Shown here piece after piece: positions 23,634-31,583 of a DNA stretch of 64,000 bases. The stretch comes from Bacteroidota bacterium. GTDB lineage: Bacteria; Bacteroidota; Rhodothermia; Rhodothermales; Rubricoccaceae. The notes beneath the pieces were generated by a model that saw only the letters and a program-made list of their open reading frames with translations, made no database searches and had not been told where the DNA came from. How positions within the stretch are numbered: the first letter of the stretch is position 1; every line of letters starts with the position of its first letter. The stretch covers positions 1 to 64,000 of the forward strand of contig JBCBNX010000008.1 of the NCBI GenBank assembly GCA_039821555.1, in the 5' to 3' direction. Both the position numbers and the translations under genes were made by a program.

Positions 23634-24692
23634 CTACCTCATCGCCTGTTCTACCTCTTCGAGCATGTTCGAAGGTGCGAGGTGGGCGTAGCGCATCGTC
23701 GTCTGGATTGAGACATGGCCTAAGATCTCCTTCACGCGCAATAGCGAGACCCCTCCTTGCACTAGCCACGACGCCGTCGTATGCCTCAGGCTGTGGAAGT
23801 GGATCTCATTAGGCAAACCTGCGCGGCGGCGATACCGAAGAAAGCACTTGCTCGCGTACCCCTTGTTTATTGAGCCTCCTCTTGCACCCCTGAAGACCAG
23901 TGCGTTCTGGTCCTCTCGTTTCAGCGACGCGAGTACCTCCATTGCCTGACGTGCAAGCGGTACAGCCCGGTCTCTCCGGCTCTTCGTCCTCGACTCAGCC
24001 CTGTGCCGCACTAACAGCGTGCGAGTTTCAAGGTTAATGTCTCGCCACCGTAAGGCGACGAGCTCACCAACCCGTAGGCCTGTGTAGACCGCAACCGTGA
24101 CGAGGGGTATAAGCCAAATGACCTCGTGCCCATGTGACTGGTCTGATGCTTGGCGCATTGTGTGGACCAGCTTAGCAAAGTCATCGCGGCTTAGCCAGTG
24201 AGGAAACACTTTGGGTCCCTTTGGGACGTCTACGCGGTCCGTGACTACCTCCTCGACATACCCTTCTCGGGCGCACCAGCGGAAGAACGCTTTGAGACGA
24301 GTGAAGTAGGCATGCCGCCCCGTCTCGTTGAGTTCGCGTGAGTTGAGAAAGCCGAGGATGTGGTCCCGCTTCACTTCGCTCACGGGCTGGTTACCGGCGT
24401 ATGCGTGTAGCCCCTCGAGTACGGTTCGGTATAAGCGCAGGGTGTTCGGGGCTCGGTGGGCCTTGGCTGCGAAGAAGGCCTCAATAGCCTCCGAAAGGCG
24501 TACCGGGGCTTGCTGGGGAGGTGCCCAGGGGTCGAAGCGACCTTCTGCGTAGTGGACCTCTAGTCGCTTGAGTGCCGCCTGCGCGGCCTCCTCATTGCTC
24601 GTTCCCAAGGGGACCGTCTTTCGGGTTGGTGTCTTTGTCTTGTCGTAAAAGCGGGCATAGTAGTGGCCCTTTACTTGGCGTAGGCGTGCCAT
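23634..24692 (-). CDS. Tyrosine recombinase/phage-type integrase
   Basis: A 352-residue site-specific recombinase. Seen: N-terminal AP2-like arm (RQVKGHYYARFYDKTKTPTR), SAM-like core-binding domain (about 70-160), and the catalytic domain with Arg in TGLRVGELVALRW, the HSLRHTTASW box, and the Tyr nucleophile in TTMRYAHLAPSN. All four key residues (R, H-x-x-R, H/G, Y) appear intact: GHVSIQTTMRYAH carries the third His region. Start at 24692, the first ATG giving a normal arm domain; upstream sequence is tRNA. The gene sits 160 bases from the 3' end of tRNA-Thr, the typical site for such integrases. Confidence 0.92.
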   Translation of the reverse strand: MARLRQVKGHYYARFYDKTKTPTRKTVPLGTSNEEAAQAALKRLEVHYAEGRFDPWAPPQQAPVRLSEAIEAFFAAKAHRAPNTLRLYRTVLEGLHAYAGNQPVSEVKRDHILGFLNSRELNETGRHAYFTRLKAFFRWCAREGYVEEVVTDRVDVPKGPKVFPHWLSRDDFAKLVHTMRQASDQSHGHEVIWLIPLVTVAVYTGLRVGELVALRWRDINLETRTLLVRHRAESRTKSRRDRAVPLARQAMEVLASLKREDQNALVFRGARGGSINKGYASKCFLRYRRRAGLPNEIHFHSLRHTTASWLVQGGVSLLRVKEILGHVSIQTTMRYAHLAPSNMLEEVEQAMR

Positions 24693-24800
24693 CGTCTTGT
24701 TCGATGCACGGTATCTAGCGCAACGGCAACATTCATGGGCAACGGTTGCCCATATGTTGCCCACAAACACCGGAACTGCGCCCCCTTGGCGCGGACCTTC

Positions 24801-24849
24801 CAAAAGCAGAAGGCCCAGCGGACGCGCGTGCGTACCGTCTGGGCCTTCT
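24801..24849 (-). terminator. Rho-independent terminator after tRNA-Thr
   Basis: AGAAGGCCCAG (24808-24818) and CTGGGCCTTCT (24839-24849) form a perfect 11-bp stem with a 20-base loop. On the minus strand the stem is followed by GCTTTTGG, a short T-run (24801-24805 on the plus strand). It lies directly downstream of the tRNA and upstream of the integrase gene, so the tRNA is transcribed separately. Confidence 0.8.
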
Positions 24850-24853
24850 GGGG

Positions 24854-24926
24854 AGCCAACGACCGGACTTGAACCGGTGACCTGCTCATTACGAGTGAGC
24901 TGCTCTACCAACTGAGCTACGTTGGC
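24854..24926 (-). tRNA. tRNA-Thr (anticodon CGU)
   Basis: A 73-nt cloverleaf on the minus strand: acceptor arm GCCAACG/CGTTGGC (7 bp), D arm with GCTCAGTTGGTAGAGC, anticodon stem GCTCA/TGAGC around the loop CTCGTAA (anticodon CGT in DNA), T arm with CCGG-TTCAAGT-CCGG, and a T discriminator. CCA is not encoded. The 3' end faces the integrase gene. Confidence 0.93.
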
Positions 24927-24935
24927 GCGGAATGA

Positions 24936-24967
24936 CAAAGGTAGGATCGACGTGCGCGCTGTCCCAA
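24936..24967 (-). promoter_or_regulatory. Bacteroidetes-type promoter of tRNA-Thr
   Basis: On the minus strand TTG (24965-24967 on plus) is followed after 21 bases by TACCTTTG (24936-24943), matching the Bacteroidetes consensus TTG-N17-23-TAnnTTTG. The -7 box lies 9 bases before the tRNA 5' end, as expected for a short leader. This is the clearest promoter in the window and supports the taxonomic placement. Confidence 0.7.
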
Positions 24968-25286
24968 CTGTGTGCAGCGGATACACGGCATCTTGACAGG
25001 GTGCGGCTCTTCGACCCGGTGTCGCATTTTCTTTGAAAAGTAGGCCCCCTTCAAGTTTTGGCACTTGAACGTATATCAGTGAGGGCCCCGCTGGGGCGCG
25101 TCCTCCCCATGAAAGCTTCATGTTCCCTAGCTATACCTGCAAGAAATCCTGCGTTCCCAATGGCTTTCAGTGAAGGATCTATTCAATTATCAAACACGCC
25201 CGCTTTGGCTTCGCGTTTGCAAATGATGCGGTCCCACGCGATCCTTTTCGCTTTCGCGTGCCTCTGCTCACCTCTTTGCTCTCTCC
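24968..25286. other. Intergenic stretch between tRNA-Thr and mscS with an inverted repeat
   Basis: No supported gene. A perfect 7-bp inverted repeat TTCAAGT-N6-ACTTGAA spans 25050-25069, between the divergent tRNA and mscS units. It could be an operator or a short hairpin in the mscS leader. Downstream to 25286 there is AT-richer, unstructured sequence; I could not identify an mscS promoter with confidence. Confidence 0.45.
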
Positions 25287-26102
25287 ATGCCCGAGTCTAT
25301 CGACCTCAACGTTCTCTGGAACCAAGCCCTGCTCTTCATCCCGAAGGTTGCGGGCGTCATCGTCTTTCTTCTCCTCGCGCTGTGGATCGGCGGCGCACTC
25401 AAGAGCTACACCATCCGGCGTCTCACTGCGAGCGAGTTTGACCTGGCACTGACGAAGTTCTTTGGCGGCATGGTGCGGATCTCCATTATCGCGCTTGCCC
25501 TCATCGCCTGCCTGGGCGTCTTCGGCATTGAGACGACGAGCTTCGCTGCCCTCCTTGCAGGCGCTGGCCTCGCCATCGGACTCGCCTTCCAAGGCACGCT
25601 CTCGAACTTCTCGGCAGGCGTGATGCTGCTCACGTTCCGCCCGTTTACGGTCGGCGATGTGGTCAACGCCGCCGGTGTCGTCGGCAAAGTCGACGAGATT
25701 GGGCTCTTCGTCACCACGATGGACACGGTGGACAACCGCCGCCTCATTGTCCCGAACGGCTCGCTCTTTGGCGCGACGATCGAAAACATCACCTACCACG
25801 CGACACGTCGCGCCGACGTGGCGGTGGGTACGGACTACAGCGCGGACCTAGATGCAACACGGACCGTGTTGGAGGGCGTCTTCGCTAAGGTCGGCGGGAT
25901 CCTCTCAGAGCCAGCCCCGCAGGTCTACCTCGACAGCCTCGGCGACTCGTCGATCAATTGGTCCGTGCGAGCTTGGTGCAAGGCTGACGACTTCTGGGGC
26001 GTCAAGGAGAAGCTGACCCGCCAGGTCAAGATGGACCTCGACGCAGCGGGCATCGGGATTCCGTTCCCGCAGATGGACGTCCATCTCGACAAACTCGACT
26101 AG
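25287..26102 (+). CDS. MscS-family small-conductance mechanosensitive channel
   Basis: A 271-residue inner-membrane channel that opens under membrane tension to release solutes in osmotic downshock. Seen: three N-terminal helices (about 18-40, 60-82 and the pore helix TM3 at 90-118 with Gly/Ala packing GAGLAIGLAFQGTLSNFSAGV), then the beta domain with FRPFTVGDVV and VPNGSLFGATIENIT, then the alpha/beta C-terminal domain ending in PFPQMDVHL. Length and order fit E. coli MscS (286). It stands alone between tRNA-Thr and a convergent lipoprotein gene. Confidence 0.93.
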   Translation: MPESIDLNVLWNQALLFIPKVAGVIVFLLLALWIGGALKSYTIRRLTASEFDLALTKFFGGMVRISIIALALIACLGVFGIETTSFAALLAGAGLAIGLAFQGTLSNFSAGVMLLTFRPFTVGDVVNAAGVVGKVDEIGLFVTTMDTVDNRRLIVPNGSLFGATIENITYHATRRADVAVGTDYSADLDATRTVLEGVFAKVGGILSEPAPQVYLDSLGDSSINWSVRAWCKADDFWGVKEKLTRQVKMDLDAAGIGIPFPQMDVHLDKLD

Positions 26103-26130
26103 GCCGGCCTCCGTGCCTTCCGGGTCACCC

Positions 26131-26177
26131 CCTGGCCCCTGCTGCGCCTGTCCACCACCGGGCTGCGCGGGGCCAGG
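26131..26177. terminator. Hairpin between convergent mscS and lipoprotein genes
   Basis: CCTGGCCCC (26131-26139) and GGGGCCAGG (26169-26177) form a perfect 9-bp stem with a 29-base loop between two convergent genes. There is no clear T-run, so the terminator role rests on position. Confidence 0.4.
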
Positions 26178-26296
26178 CTTCCGCCGCAGGGGCGCCCCCC
26201 GCCACCATGCGGGCGCTCGCGGCCTGCCGCAGGCGATGGAGTCCACCACCTCCACGTCTGCGGCCTTTTGTGTGAACGGCGTTAACTACACCCGCT

Positions 26297-27523
26297 CTAC
26301 TCGGGTAAGCCCTGCAGCCGGATAAAGCGTGGCCGATAGATGTCGGCGTCGGCAAAGAAGTCACCGAAGAAGTCGAACGTGTTCACGTTGTAGCTGATGA
26401 GCAGCTCGCCTGGCGACGACAGGTGCGGGTGCGCCTTGGCGTTGTAGACGAACGTATCGGGGTCGGTCGCGGGCTCGGGTGCTTCGTACACGCGGATCGG
26501 TACACTCCACGGCCCGACGGGGCTCTGCCCTACCCGGATAGCGACATCGCGCCCGAGCGCATCGAGCTGGAAGACGAGCAGGTAGCGGCCGTCTGCAAGG
26601 GATGAGACGCTGAGTTCGTTGGAGACCCGGTCGGTGACGGGCAGGGCCGCGTCGAGGTCGGCGACCCACTCGCGTCCGTTCCAGAAGCGGTAGGCGCTGA
26701 AGTCGGCGATCGCTGCGGGCTGCACGCGGGCCACGAGCAGTTGCTTGATGAAGGGGTCGTTGCGGACGCCGTAGACGTAGAGAAATCCGTCGGGCGACGG
26801 CGCCCCCGCTTCAGTCGTGTTGTCAAGCAGTCCGTTGCCGAAGGTGAGGTCGCCCATGTTGCCTCGCTCGGGCCGGAAGAACGGCGTCTCACGTTGGCGA
26901 GCACGCTGAGGCCGGTCCGGGTCGAAACGGACGAGGCTGACACCCTTCTGCTTGAAATTGAACGCGCCCCCGTCCCCTTCCCCGATGCGGTAGAGGAATG
27001 CATAGACCTGCCCGTCGAGCGCGATGCCGTCGCCGTTCCAGAACCAGTCGCCCTCGTCAGCTGCGGGGCCTTCCGGGACAAAGGCAGCGCGGGGCCGTCG
27101 CGTGCCGCCCGGCCACCAGAACCGCGTCGCGCCCGGATCCGGTGTCAGCCCGTCGAGGCGGGCCAGCGTGTTGTTGACAAGCGTCGTCCCGGACGCCCGG
27201 CTCCCGTCGGGGTTGACATCGCCGATGGCGGTATCGCTAAAGAGGAAGACGGTACGCTGGGTATCCCCTCCAGGCTGATCGAAGCGGTCAAGCGGGACGG
27301 AAAAGATGCCATCGGCGCCCGTCCAGCCACTCGTCCGGTCGAAGAGCGCGGTCCAGTCCGGCGCAGGCACTGCGGTGAGACCGTGGTCTGCAGCCGCCTC
27401 TACCGGCGAGGCCACCCCCGTCGGCATGCCTGCGCTGGTCGCCGACGTCTCGGGACGAATCGCATCGCAGCCGAGCAGGCCGCAGAGCACGAGAAACGTG
27501 GCTACACCGAAAACGACACGCAT
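26297..27523 (-). CDS. Putative lipoprotein, possibly DUF4185/DUF5005-like beta-propeller
   Basis: A 408-residue lipoprotein: lipobox LCGLLGC (mature Cys about 19), then a region with FLFSDTAIGDV, SGTTLVNNTLARL, WFWNGDGIALDG, VYGVRND and LLISYNVNTFDFF, and a final YRPRFIRLQG. The NN and W-N-GDG motifs and the closing SYNVNT/YRPRF pair recall the five-bladed DUF4185/DUF5005 proteins found near carbohydrate-active enzymes, but the match is from memory. The start at 27523 gives a proper lipoprotein signal; the upstream ATG at 27604 would not. It stands alone, divergent from the mnmD pseudogene. Function unknown. Confidence 0.55.
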   Translation of the reverse strand: MRVVFGVATFLVLCGLLGCDAIRPETSATSAGMPTGVASPVEAAADHGLTAVPAPDWTALFDRTSGWTGADGIFSVPLDRFDQPGGDTQRTVFLFSDTAIGDVNPDGSRASGTTLVNNTLARLDGLTPDPGATRFWWPGGTRRPRAAFVPEGPAADEGDWFWNGDGIALDGQVYAFLYRIGEGDGGAFNFKQKGVSLVRFDPDRPQRARQRETPFFRPERGNMGDLTFGNGLLDNTTEAGAPSPDGFLYVYGVRNDPFIKQLLVARVQPAAIADFSAYRFWNGREWVADLDAALPVTDRVSNELSVSSLADGRYLLVFQLDALGRDVAIRVGQSPVGPWSVPIRVYEAPEPATDPDTFVYNAKAHPHLSSPGELLISYNVNTFDFFGDFFADADIYRPRFIRLQGLPE

Positions 27524-27627
27524 GGGAGAGGGAGCCAGGTGAACAAGTACGGGCTCGAAGGTAGACCCTGCCCCCACTGTTTCGCTACCCATCCCGGTTC
27601 CCACGCCCTCCTTTGACTCTCTGTCCT

Positions 27628-28320
27628 ATGCCTCCACGCATCGTCTCCACAGCCGACAGCACCGACACGCTGTTCCGCTAGGTCTATGGTCAGACCTATC
27701 ACTCGCGTCACGGCGCCCTCGCCGAGGCCCGGCATGTCTTCCTCGACGCCACGGGCGTGGCACGTCGTCTTGCCGCCCGAATGGTGACGCGTGTGCTGGA
27801 AGTTGGCTTCGGTACGGGGTTCAATGCGTTGCTGACGGCCATGACGGCTCAGATTCACGAGGCCCCGCCCGTGTTCGTCTCGCTGGAGCGGGAGTTCCTC
27901 CCCGCTGCCCCGTTCGCAGCGCTGAACCATGGGGCCGTCTTAAACGAGGCGCGGCTAGCGGAAGCCCTGGTCGCATGGCGCCGCGCGCAGCCAGGGAACG
28001 TAGCTCCAGGTCGATATCCAGCTTCGCGTGCCCCCGAAGCCGTATTCGACCTGCACGTAGGTGAGGCAACCGCTACCGCCTTGCCCGCGAGCACGTTCGA
28101 GGTCGTCTAGCTCGACGCGTTCAGCCCCGACGTCAATCCTGAACTCTGGACGCCGCGGTCTCTACGCCGACTCATGGACGCGCTCCTCCCAGAGGGGCGA
28201 CCCGCGACCTACAGCGTCAGAGGTTCGGTGCGCCGTGCCCTGCTGTCGGCTGGCATTGAGGCAGAGAGGCGCCCCGTCCCGCCCGGCAAGTGCGACATGC
28301 TCGCTGGCCTGCGCCCCTCG
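27628..28320 (+). pseudogene. mnmD: Degraded tRNA mnm5s2U methyltransferase (mnmD/mnmC N-part)
   Basis: One frame from ATG 27628 reads as an MnmD-type enzyme, which methylates aminomethyl-2-thiouridine in tRNA: YGQTYHSRHGALAEARHVFL, the SAM-binding LEVGFGTGFNALLT, LDAFSPDVNPELWT, ATYSVRGSVRRALL and a final PPGKCDML (usually GKREML). It is broken by two in-frame TAG codons, at 27679-27681 (after FR, before VYGQ) and 28108-28110 (before LDAFSP). No stop follows the conserved end, so the frame runs on through the opposite-strand permease gene. Both breaks lie where the family has a sense residue; the second falls at the usual Tyr (TAC). Other genes here end in TAG, so recoding is unlikely. Confidence 0.8.
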
Positions 28321-28335
28321 CAGCAACGTGCGGTT

Positions 28336-29502
28336 TCAGCGCTGCACTTCCTCCACATCCTGGAACGCAGCCCCACCGTCGCCAGCGTGCGCAGCTTCCG
28401 GCAGCGCAGCTTCGCCCACCAAACTGTCTACATCGCTGTACGCCTCCACCCCCTTGTTCTCGGGCAGCGCTCCGGCAGGGACCTCATTACTCAGCAGAAT
28501 GGCGAGCCAGTTCGTATCGTCGCTGCTTTCGAGCGCGAGCTTAGCAATCATGGTCAGCGGTACGGCCAGGAGCATCCCGGCGGTGCCGAGGACATAGCCC
28601 CAAAACAGGAGCGAGAGGAAGACCACGAACGTCGAGAGCCCGACTCCCTGGCCCATCCACCGCGGCTCGATAAAGTTGCCGATGACGGCGTTGATCGAGA
28701 GATAGCCGACCGCCACGAGCAGGGCCGAACCGAAGCCGAGTTGCACGAGCGCGAGCAGCATCGGCGGCACCGCCGCTACGATGGAGCCAATCGTCGGGAT
28801 GAAGTTGAGCAGGAAGGCCACCACGCCCCACAGCACCGCATAGTCCACGCCGAGGATGGCGAGCCACACGCCCGCGATCACACCAGTCGCCACGCTCACG
28901 ATAGCTTTGATGGCGAGGTATTTCTTGACACTCGCGGTGAAGCGCTGCACGTAGACCATCGAGCGGCCTGAGTCGTGGAACGCGGCCCGCAGCTTGTCTG
29001 GGAAACCCGACAGTTCGAGCAGCATGAACACCGCCAGCAGGATGATCAGAAACCACCGGGTCACAATATTGCCGAGCCCGGTGATAAACGTCGCCACGCC
29101 GGTCATCAGGGCGCCGGGGTCGAAGTAGTCGACCAGCGACGGGTCGAAGCCCTCCATGTCGGCGAGCGCGCTTTGCTCGACAAGCTCACGCAGCGTCACC
29201 CGGAGGCTCGCCTGGTAGAGCGGCACCTGTGCCGAGAAGTCGACGAGCGAGGTGCCGAGCAGTGTCCCCACGCCTGCGCTCACGGCCAGCAAGCCGAGGA
29301 CGATCGCCCCTACGGCAGGCGTCGTCTTCCAGCCGCGGCGCTGCAACCAAAAGAGCGTCGGGGCGCACAGAATGGCCAGGAAGACGGAAAGCAACAGCGG
29401 CACCAGAATCGGCGCGGCGGAGCGCATCCCTGCCACAACGATCACGAACGCAGCCACGGTCAGCAGCGCACGTAAGGCAGTCGGTCGTGGAGGGCGGGCC
29501 AT
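28336..29502 (-). CDS. AI-2E family permease (DUF20-type membrane protein)
   Basis: A 388-residue inner-membrane protein with the AI-2E/PerM plan: two N-terminal hairpin helices (about 10-40), a central amphipathic region (about 70-150), and five C-terminal helices with the conserved FIPTIGSIVAAVPPMLLAL and the closing IEPRWMGQGVGLSTFVV / GMLLAVPLTMI. Members export small molecules including autoinducer-2 or drive Na+/H+ exchange; the substrate is not evident. The start at 29502 (MARPPRP) matches the family; in-frame sequence further upstream is not membrane-like. Convergent to the mnmD pseudogene and divergent from the esterase gene. Confidence 0.88.
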   Translation of the reverse strand: MARPPRPTALRALLTVAAFVIVVAGMRSAAPILVPLLLSVFLAILCAPTLFWLQRRGWKTTPAVGAIVLGLLAVSAGVGTLLGTSLVDFSAQVPLYQASLRVTLRELVEQSALADMEGFDPSLVDYFDPGALMTGVATFITGLGNIVTRWFLIILLAVFMLLELSGFPDKLRAAFHDSGRSMVYVQRFTASVKKYLAIKAIVSVATGVIAGVWLAILGVDYAVLWGVVAFLLNFIPTIGSIVAAVPPMLLALVQLGFGSALLVAVGYLSINAVIGNFIEPRWMGQGVGLSTFVVFLSLLFWGYVLGTAGMLLAVPLTMIAKLALESSDDTNWLAILLSNEVPAGALPENKGVEAYSDVDSLVGEAALPEAAHAGDGGAAFQDVEEVQR

Positions 29503-29659
29503 CAGGAGAGACGAGGACGAATGGCAGTTCACTCGGCAGGATGCATGCGCAACAACGATGCCCTGCTTGCTCCGTTCCTTTCCGTACGTATCTCGGTGCG
29601 CCCCCTGGCATCTCGGCTGCGCCTCTTCTGGTACCCGTTTCTGTTGTCCCCACCCCACC

Positions 29660-30595
29660 ATGATAGACGTCCGTTCGCTCGCGATCCCCCTCGCTGCCCT
29701 CACCCTACTGGCCCTCACAGCGCCTGCGCTCTTTGCCCAGCCCGCCGCCGCGCAGTACATGCACGAACTGAAGCACGACGGCATCGACCGAGAAGCCCTA
29801 GTTCTCGCCCCTGAGGATGCGACTCCCGGTGCTCCTATCGTCCTCGCCTTGCATGGCGCCACGGGCTCAGGTGCTCGCTTCGCAGAGGCCCGCCGCGACC
29901 TGATTCGGCTGGCACTTCAGCAGGGATGGACCGTCGCCTTTCCTACGGGCACGGACTGCCTGCGCGGACGCGGTGCGTGCTGGGACGACCGAGACGCTCC
30001 CCAAACCGTCGCCCGCGCCGACGCCGACGATGCCGGCTACCTCCGCGCGCTCGTTCGCGCGCTGCATGCCCGGCACGAGAATGACACGACGCAGGTCTTC
30101 GTGACGGGCTTCTCGAACGGTGCCGGGATGGCCTATCGCTTCGCGGCCGAAGCGCCGGACCTCGTGGCTGCTGCGGTGGCGGTCGGGGGCACGGTCGGAC
30201 GGACACGCGAGCGTACAGACTACGACTATGCGATGACGCCGCCGCCCACTGGTCCCGTCGCGGTCCTCGTCGTGCGCGGCATGGACGACGACCTGATGCC
30301 CTACCACGGTGGCGTGCGGCCCCAAGGTCGCTTCCAGGTGCTCGCGGCGGAGTACGATGCCAACTTTTGGGCCGAGGCGAACGGCTGCGACCTTGCTGCG
30401 GTTGAGAAAGACGGGACCTCGTACCTCCGGGATCAGCGCACCGACGGCGTTGAGACGCACACCTACCGAGCCGACTGCGCCGCGCCGGTGCAGCTCGTCG
30501 GCGTGGGCGGCCTCGGTCATGCCTGGCCGACCGCTGCCGACGGGTTCGATGGCGCCGCCGCTGCGATTGATTTCTTCGCTCAGCAGATACGCTGA
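29660..30595 (+). CDS. Secreted alpha/beta hydrolase, LpqC-type (PHB depolymerase/feruloyl esterase-like)
   Basis: A 311-residue exported esterase: signal peptide (about 1-32, ending AAAQ), oxyanion-region LALHGATGSG, nucleophile Ser in FVTGFSNGAGM (about 150), acid in VVRGMDDDLMPYHGG (about 215), and catalytic His in VGGLGHAWP (about 285). Cys pairs in the lid (TDCLRGRGACWDD) fit the family. COG3509-type enzymes cleave short polyesters or plant-phenolic esters; the substrate cannot be named. Alone, divergent from the AI-2E permease. Confidence 0.85.
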   Translation: MIDVRSLAIPLAALTLLALTAPALFAQPAAAQYMHELKHDGIDREALVLAPEDATPGAPIVLALHGATGSGARFAEARRDLIRLALQQGWTVAFPTGTDCLRGRGACWDDRDAPQTVARADADDAGYLRALVRALHARHENDTTQVFVTGFSNGAGMAYRFAAEAPDLVAAAVAVGGTVGRTRERTDYDYAMTPPPTGPVAVLVVRGMDDDLMPYHGGVRPQGRFQVLAAEYDANFWAEANGCDLAAVEKDGTSYLRDQRTDGVETHTYRADCAAPVQLVGVGGLGHAWPTAADGFDGAAAAIDFFAQQIR

Positions 30596-30721
30596 GGAGC
30601 CGTAGGGGCTTCCCTTGCAGCCGGCCCCGGACTCGCCGGACACACGGACGTTCCACCGGACGACGCGGCAGCATGCGCCACGTGGGCACCTTGGGGTCCT
30701 CGCTCACGAACCCGACCATCC

Positions 30722-31582
30722 ATGTCTGCCGCCCCGCTCCTCGCCGCCCTCGACATCGCCGACGATGCCAGCCGCGCCCTTGTCACCGCCGCCGACTACG
30801 CCGAGCGCACCGGACGCGACCTCCACATCCTCAACGTGCGAGCCTCCATGCCGACGTACGTGCCCAAGACGGACCCCGACGCGGGTTTCCGTGCGATGGT
30901 GGAAGTAAAGGTGGATCAGGCTCTCGGCCCAGGCGCATGCGTGCAGCTCCAGCCGACCATTCACGTCGTCCACGGCGATGCGCCTGCCCACGCGACCATT
31001 TCACTTGCGGATGAGATCGCGCCCGCACTCGTCGTACTTGGCACGCACGGTCGACGTGGCTACCAGCGGTTTGCCCACGGCAGCGTAGCTGAAGAGGTCA
31101 TTCGTAAGGCCCCCTGTGCCGTGTTGGCTGTGCCGAACGGAGCAGAGCGCCTCACGCCGAGCCCGGATCGCCCGGTGCTGATCCCGATCGACCTCTCTGA
31201 TCACAGCGCGGCGGCTCTCAGGGCGGGCGCTGAGTTTGCCGCACGCTACGACGCGCCAGTGATCGTCCTGCACTCGGTCCCGCCATCCGGCTTCGGGGCG
31301 GGCCGCTACGTGATCTCCGGGCGCGTGCAGTCTTCGATCTCCGAGGCGACGCGCAGCGCCGTCGGGCTCCACATCGCCGACTCCGGCATCAACGCCGACG
31401 AGGTGCTCATCGAGCCGGGCTTCCCGGACGAGGTCATCGACCGCATCGCCGAGGAGCGGCAGGTCGGCTGCATCGCGATGGGCACGCACGGGCGGCGAGG
31501 GATCGAGTACGCCGTTGTCGGCAGCATCACCGAGTCGGTGATGCGCCGCGCGGCCTGCCCGGTGCTCGCCGTACGCGCCTAG
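30722..31582 (+). CDS. Tandem-domain universal stress protein
   Basis: A 286-residue cytoplasmic protein made of two Usp domains (about 1-140 and 148-286). Each ends in the ATP-binding pattern G-2x-G-9x-G-S: GTHGRRGYQRFAHGSVAEEV and GTHGRRGIEYAVVGSITESV, followed by CAVLAV and CPVLAV. Both sites look intact. Tandem Usps support survival under stress and growth arrest. Its stop is adjacent to that of the convergent symporter gene. Confidence 0.92.
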   Translation: MSAAPLLAALDIADDASRALVTAADYAERTGRDLHILNVRASMPTYVPKTDPDAGFRAMVEVKVDQALGPGACVQLQPTIHVVHGDAPAHATISLADEIAPALVVLGTHGRRGYQRFAHGSVAEEVIRKAPCAVLAVPNGAERLTPSPDRPVLIPIDLSDHSAAALRAGAEFAARYDAPVIVLHSVPPSGFGAGRYVISGRVQSSISEATRSAVGLHIADSGINADEVLIEPGFPDEVIDRIAEERQVGCIAMGTHGRRGIEYAVVGSITESVMRRAACPVLAVRA

Positions 31583-31583
31583 C

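Noticed and set aside
24693..25121. Long N-terminal extension of the integrase
   Set aside because: It would run through tRNA-Thr and its terminator and promoter; the arm domain begins at 24692.
27628..28320. TAG recoded as sense (amber suppression)
   Set aside because: Other supported genes here (for example ccoN) end in TAG at the expected C terminus, so general recoding is unlikely.
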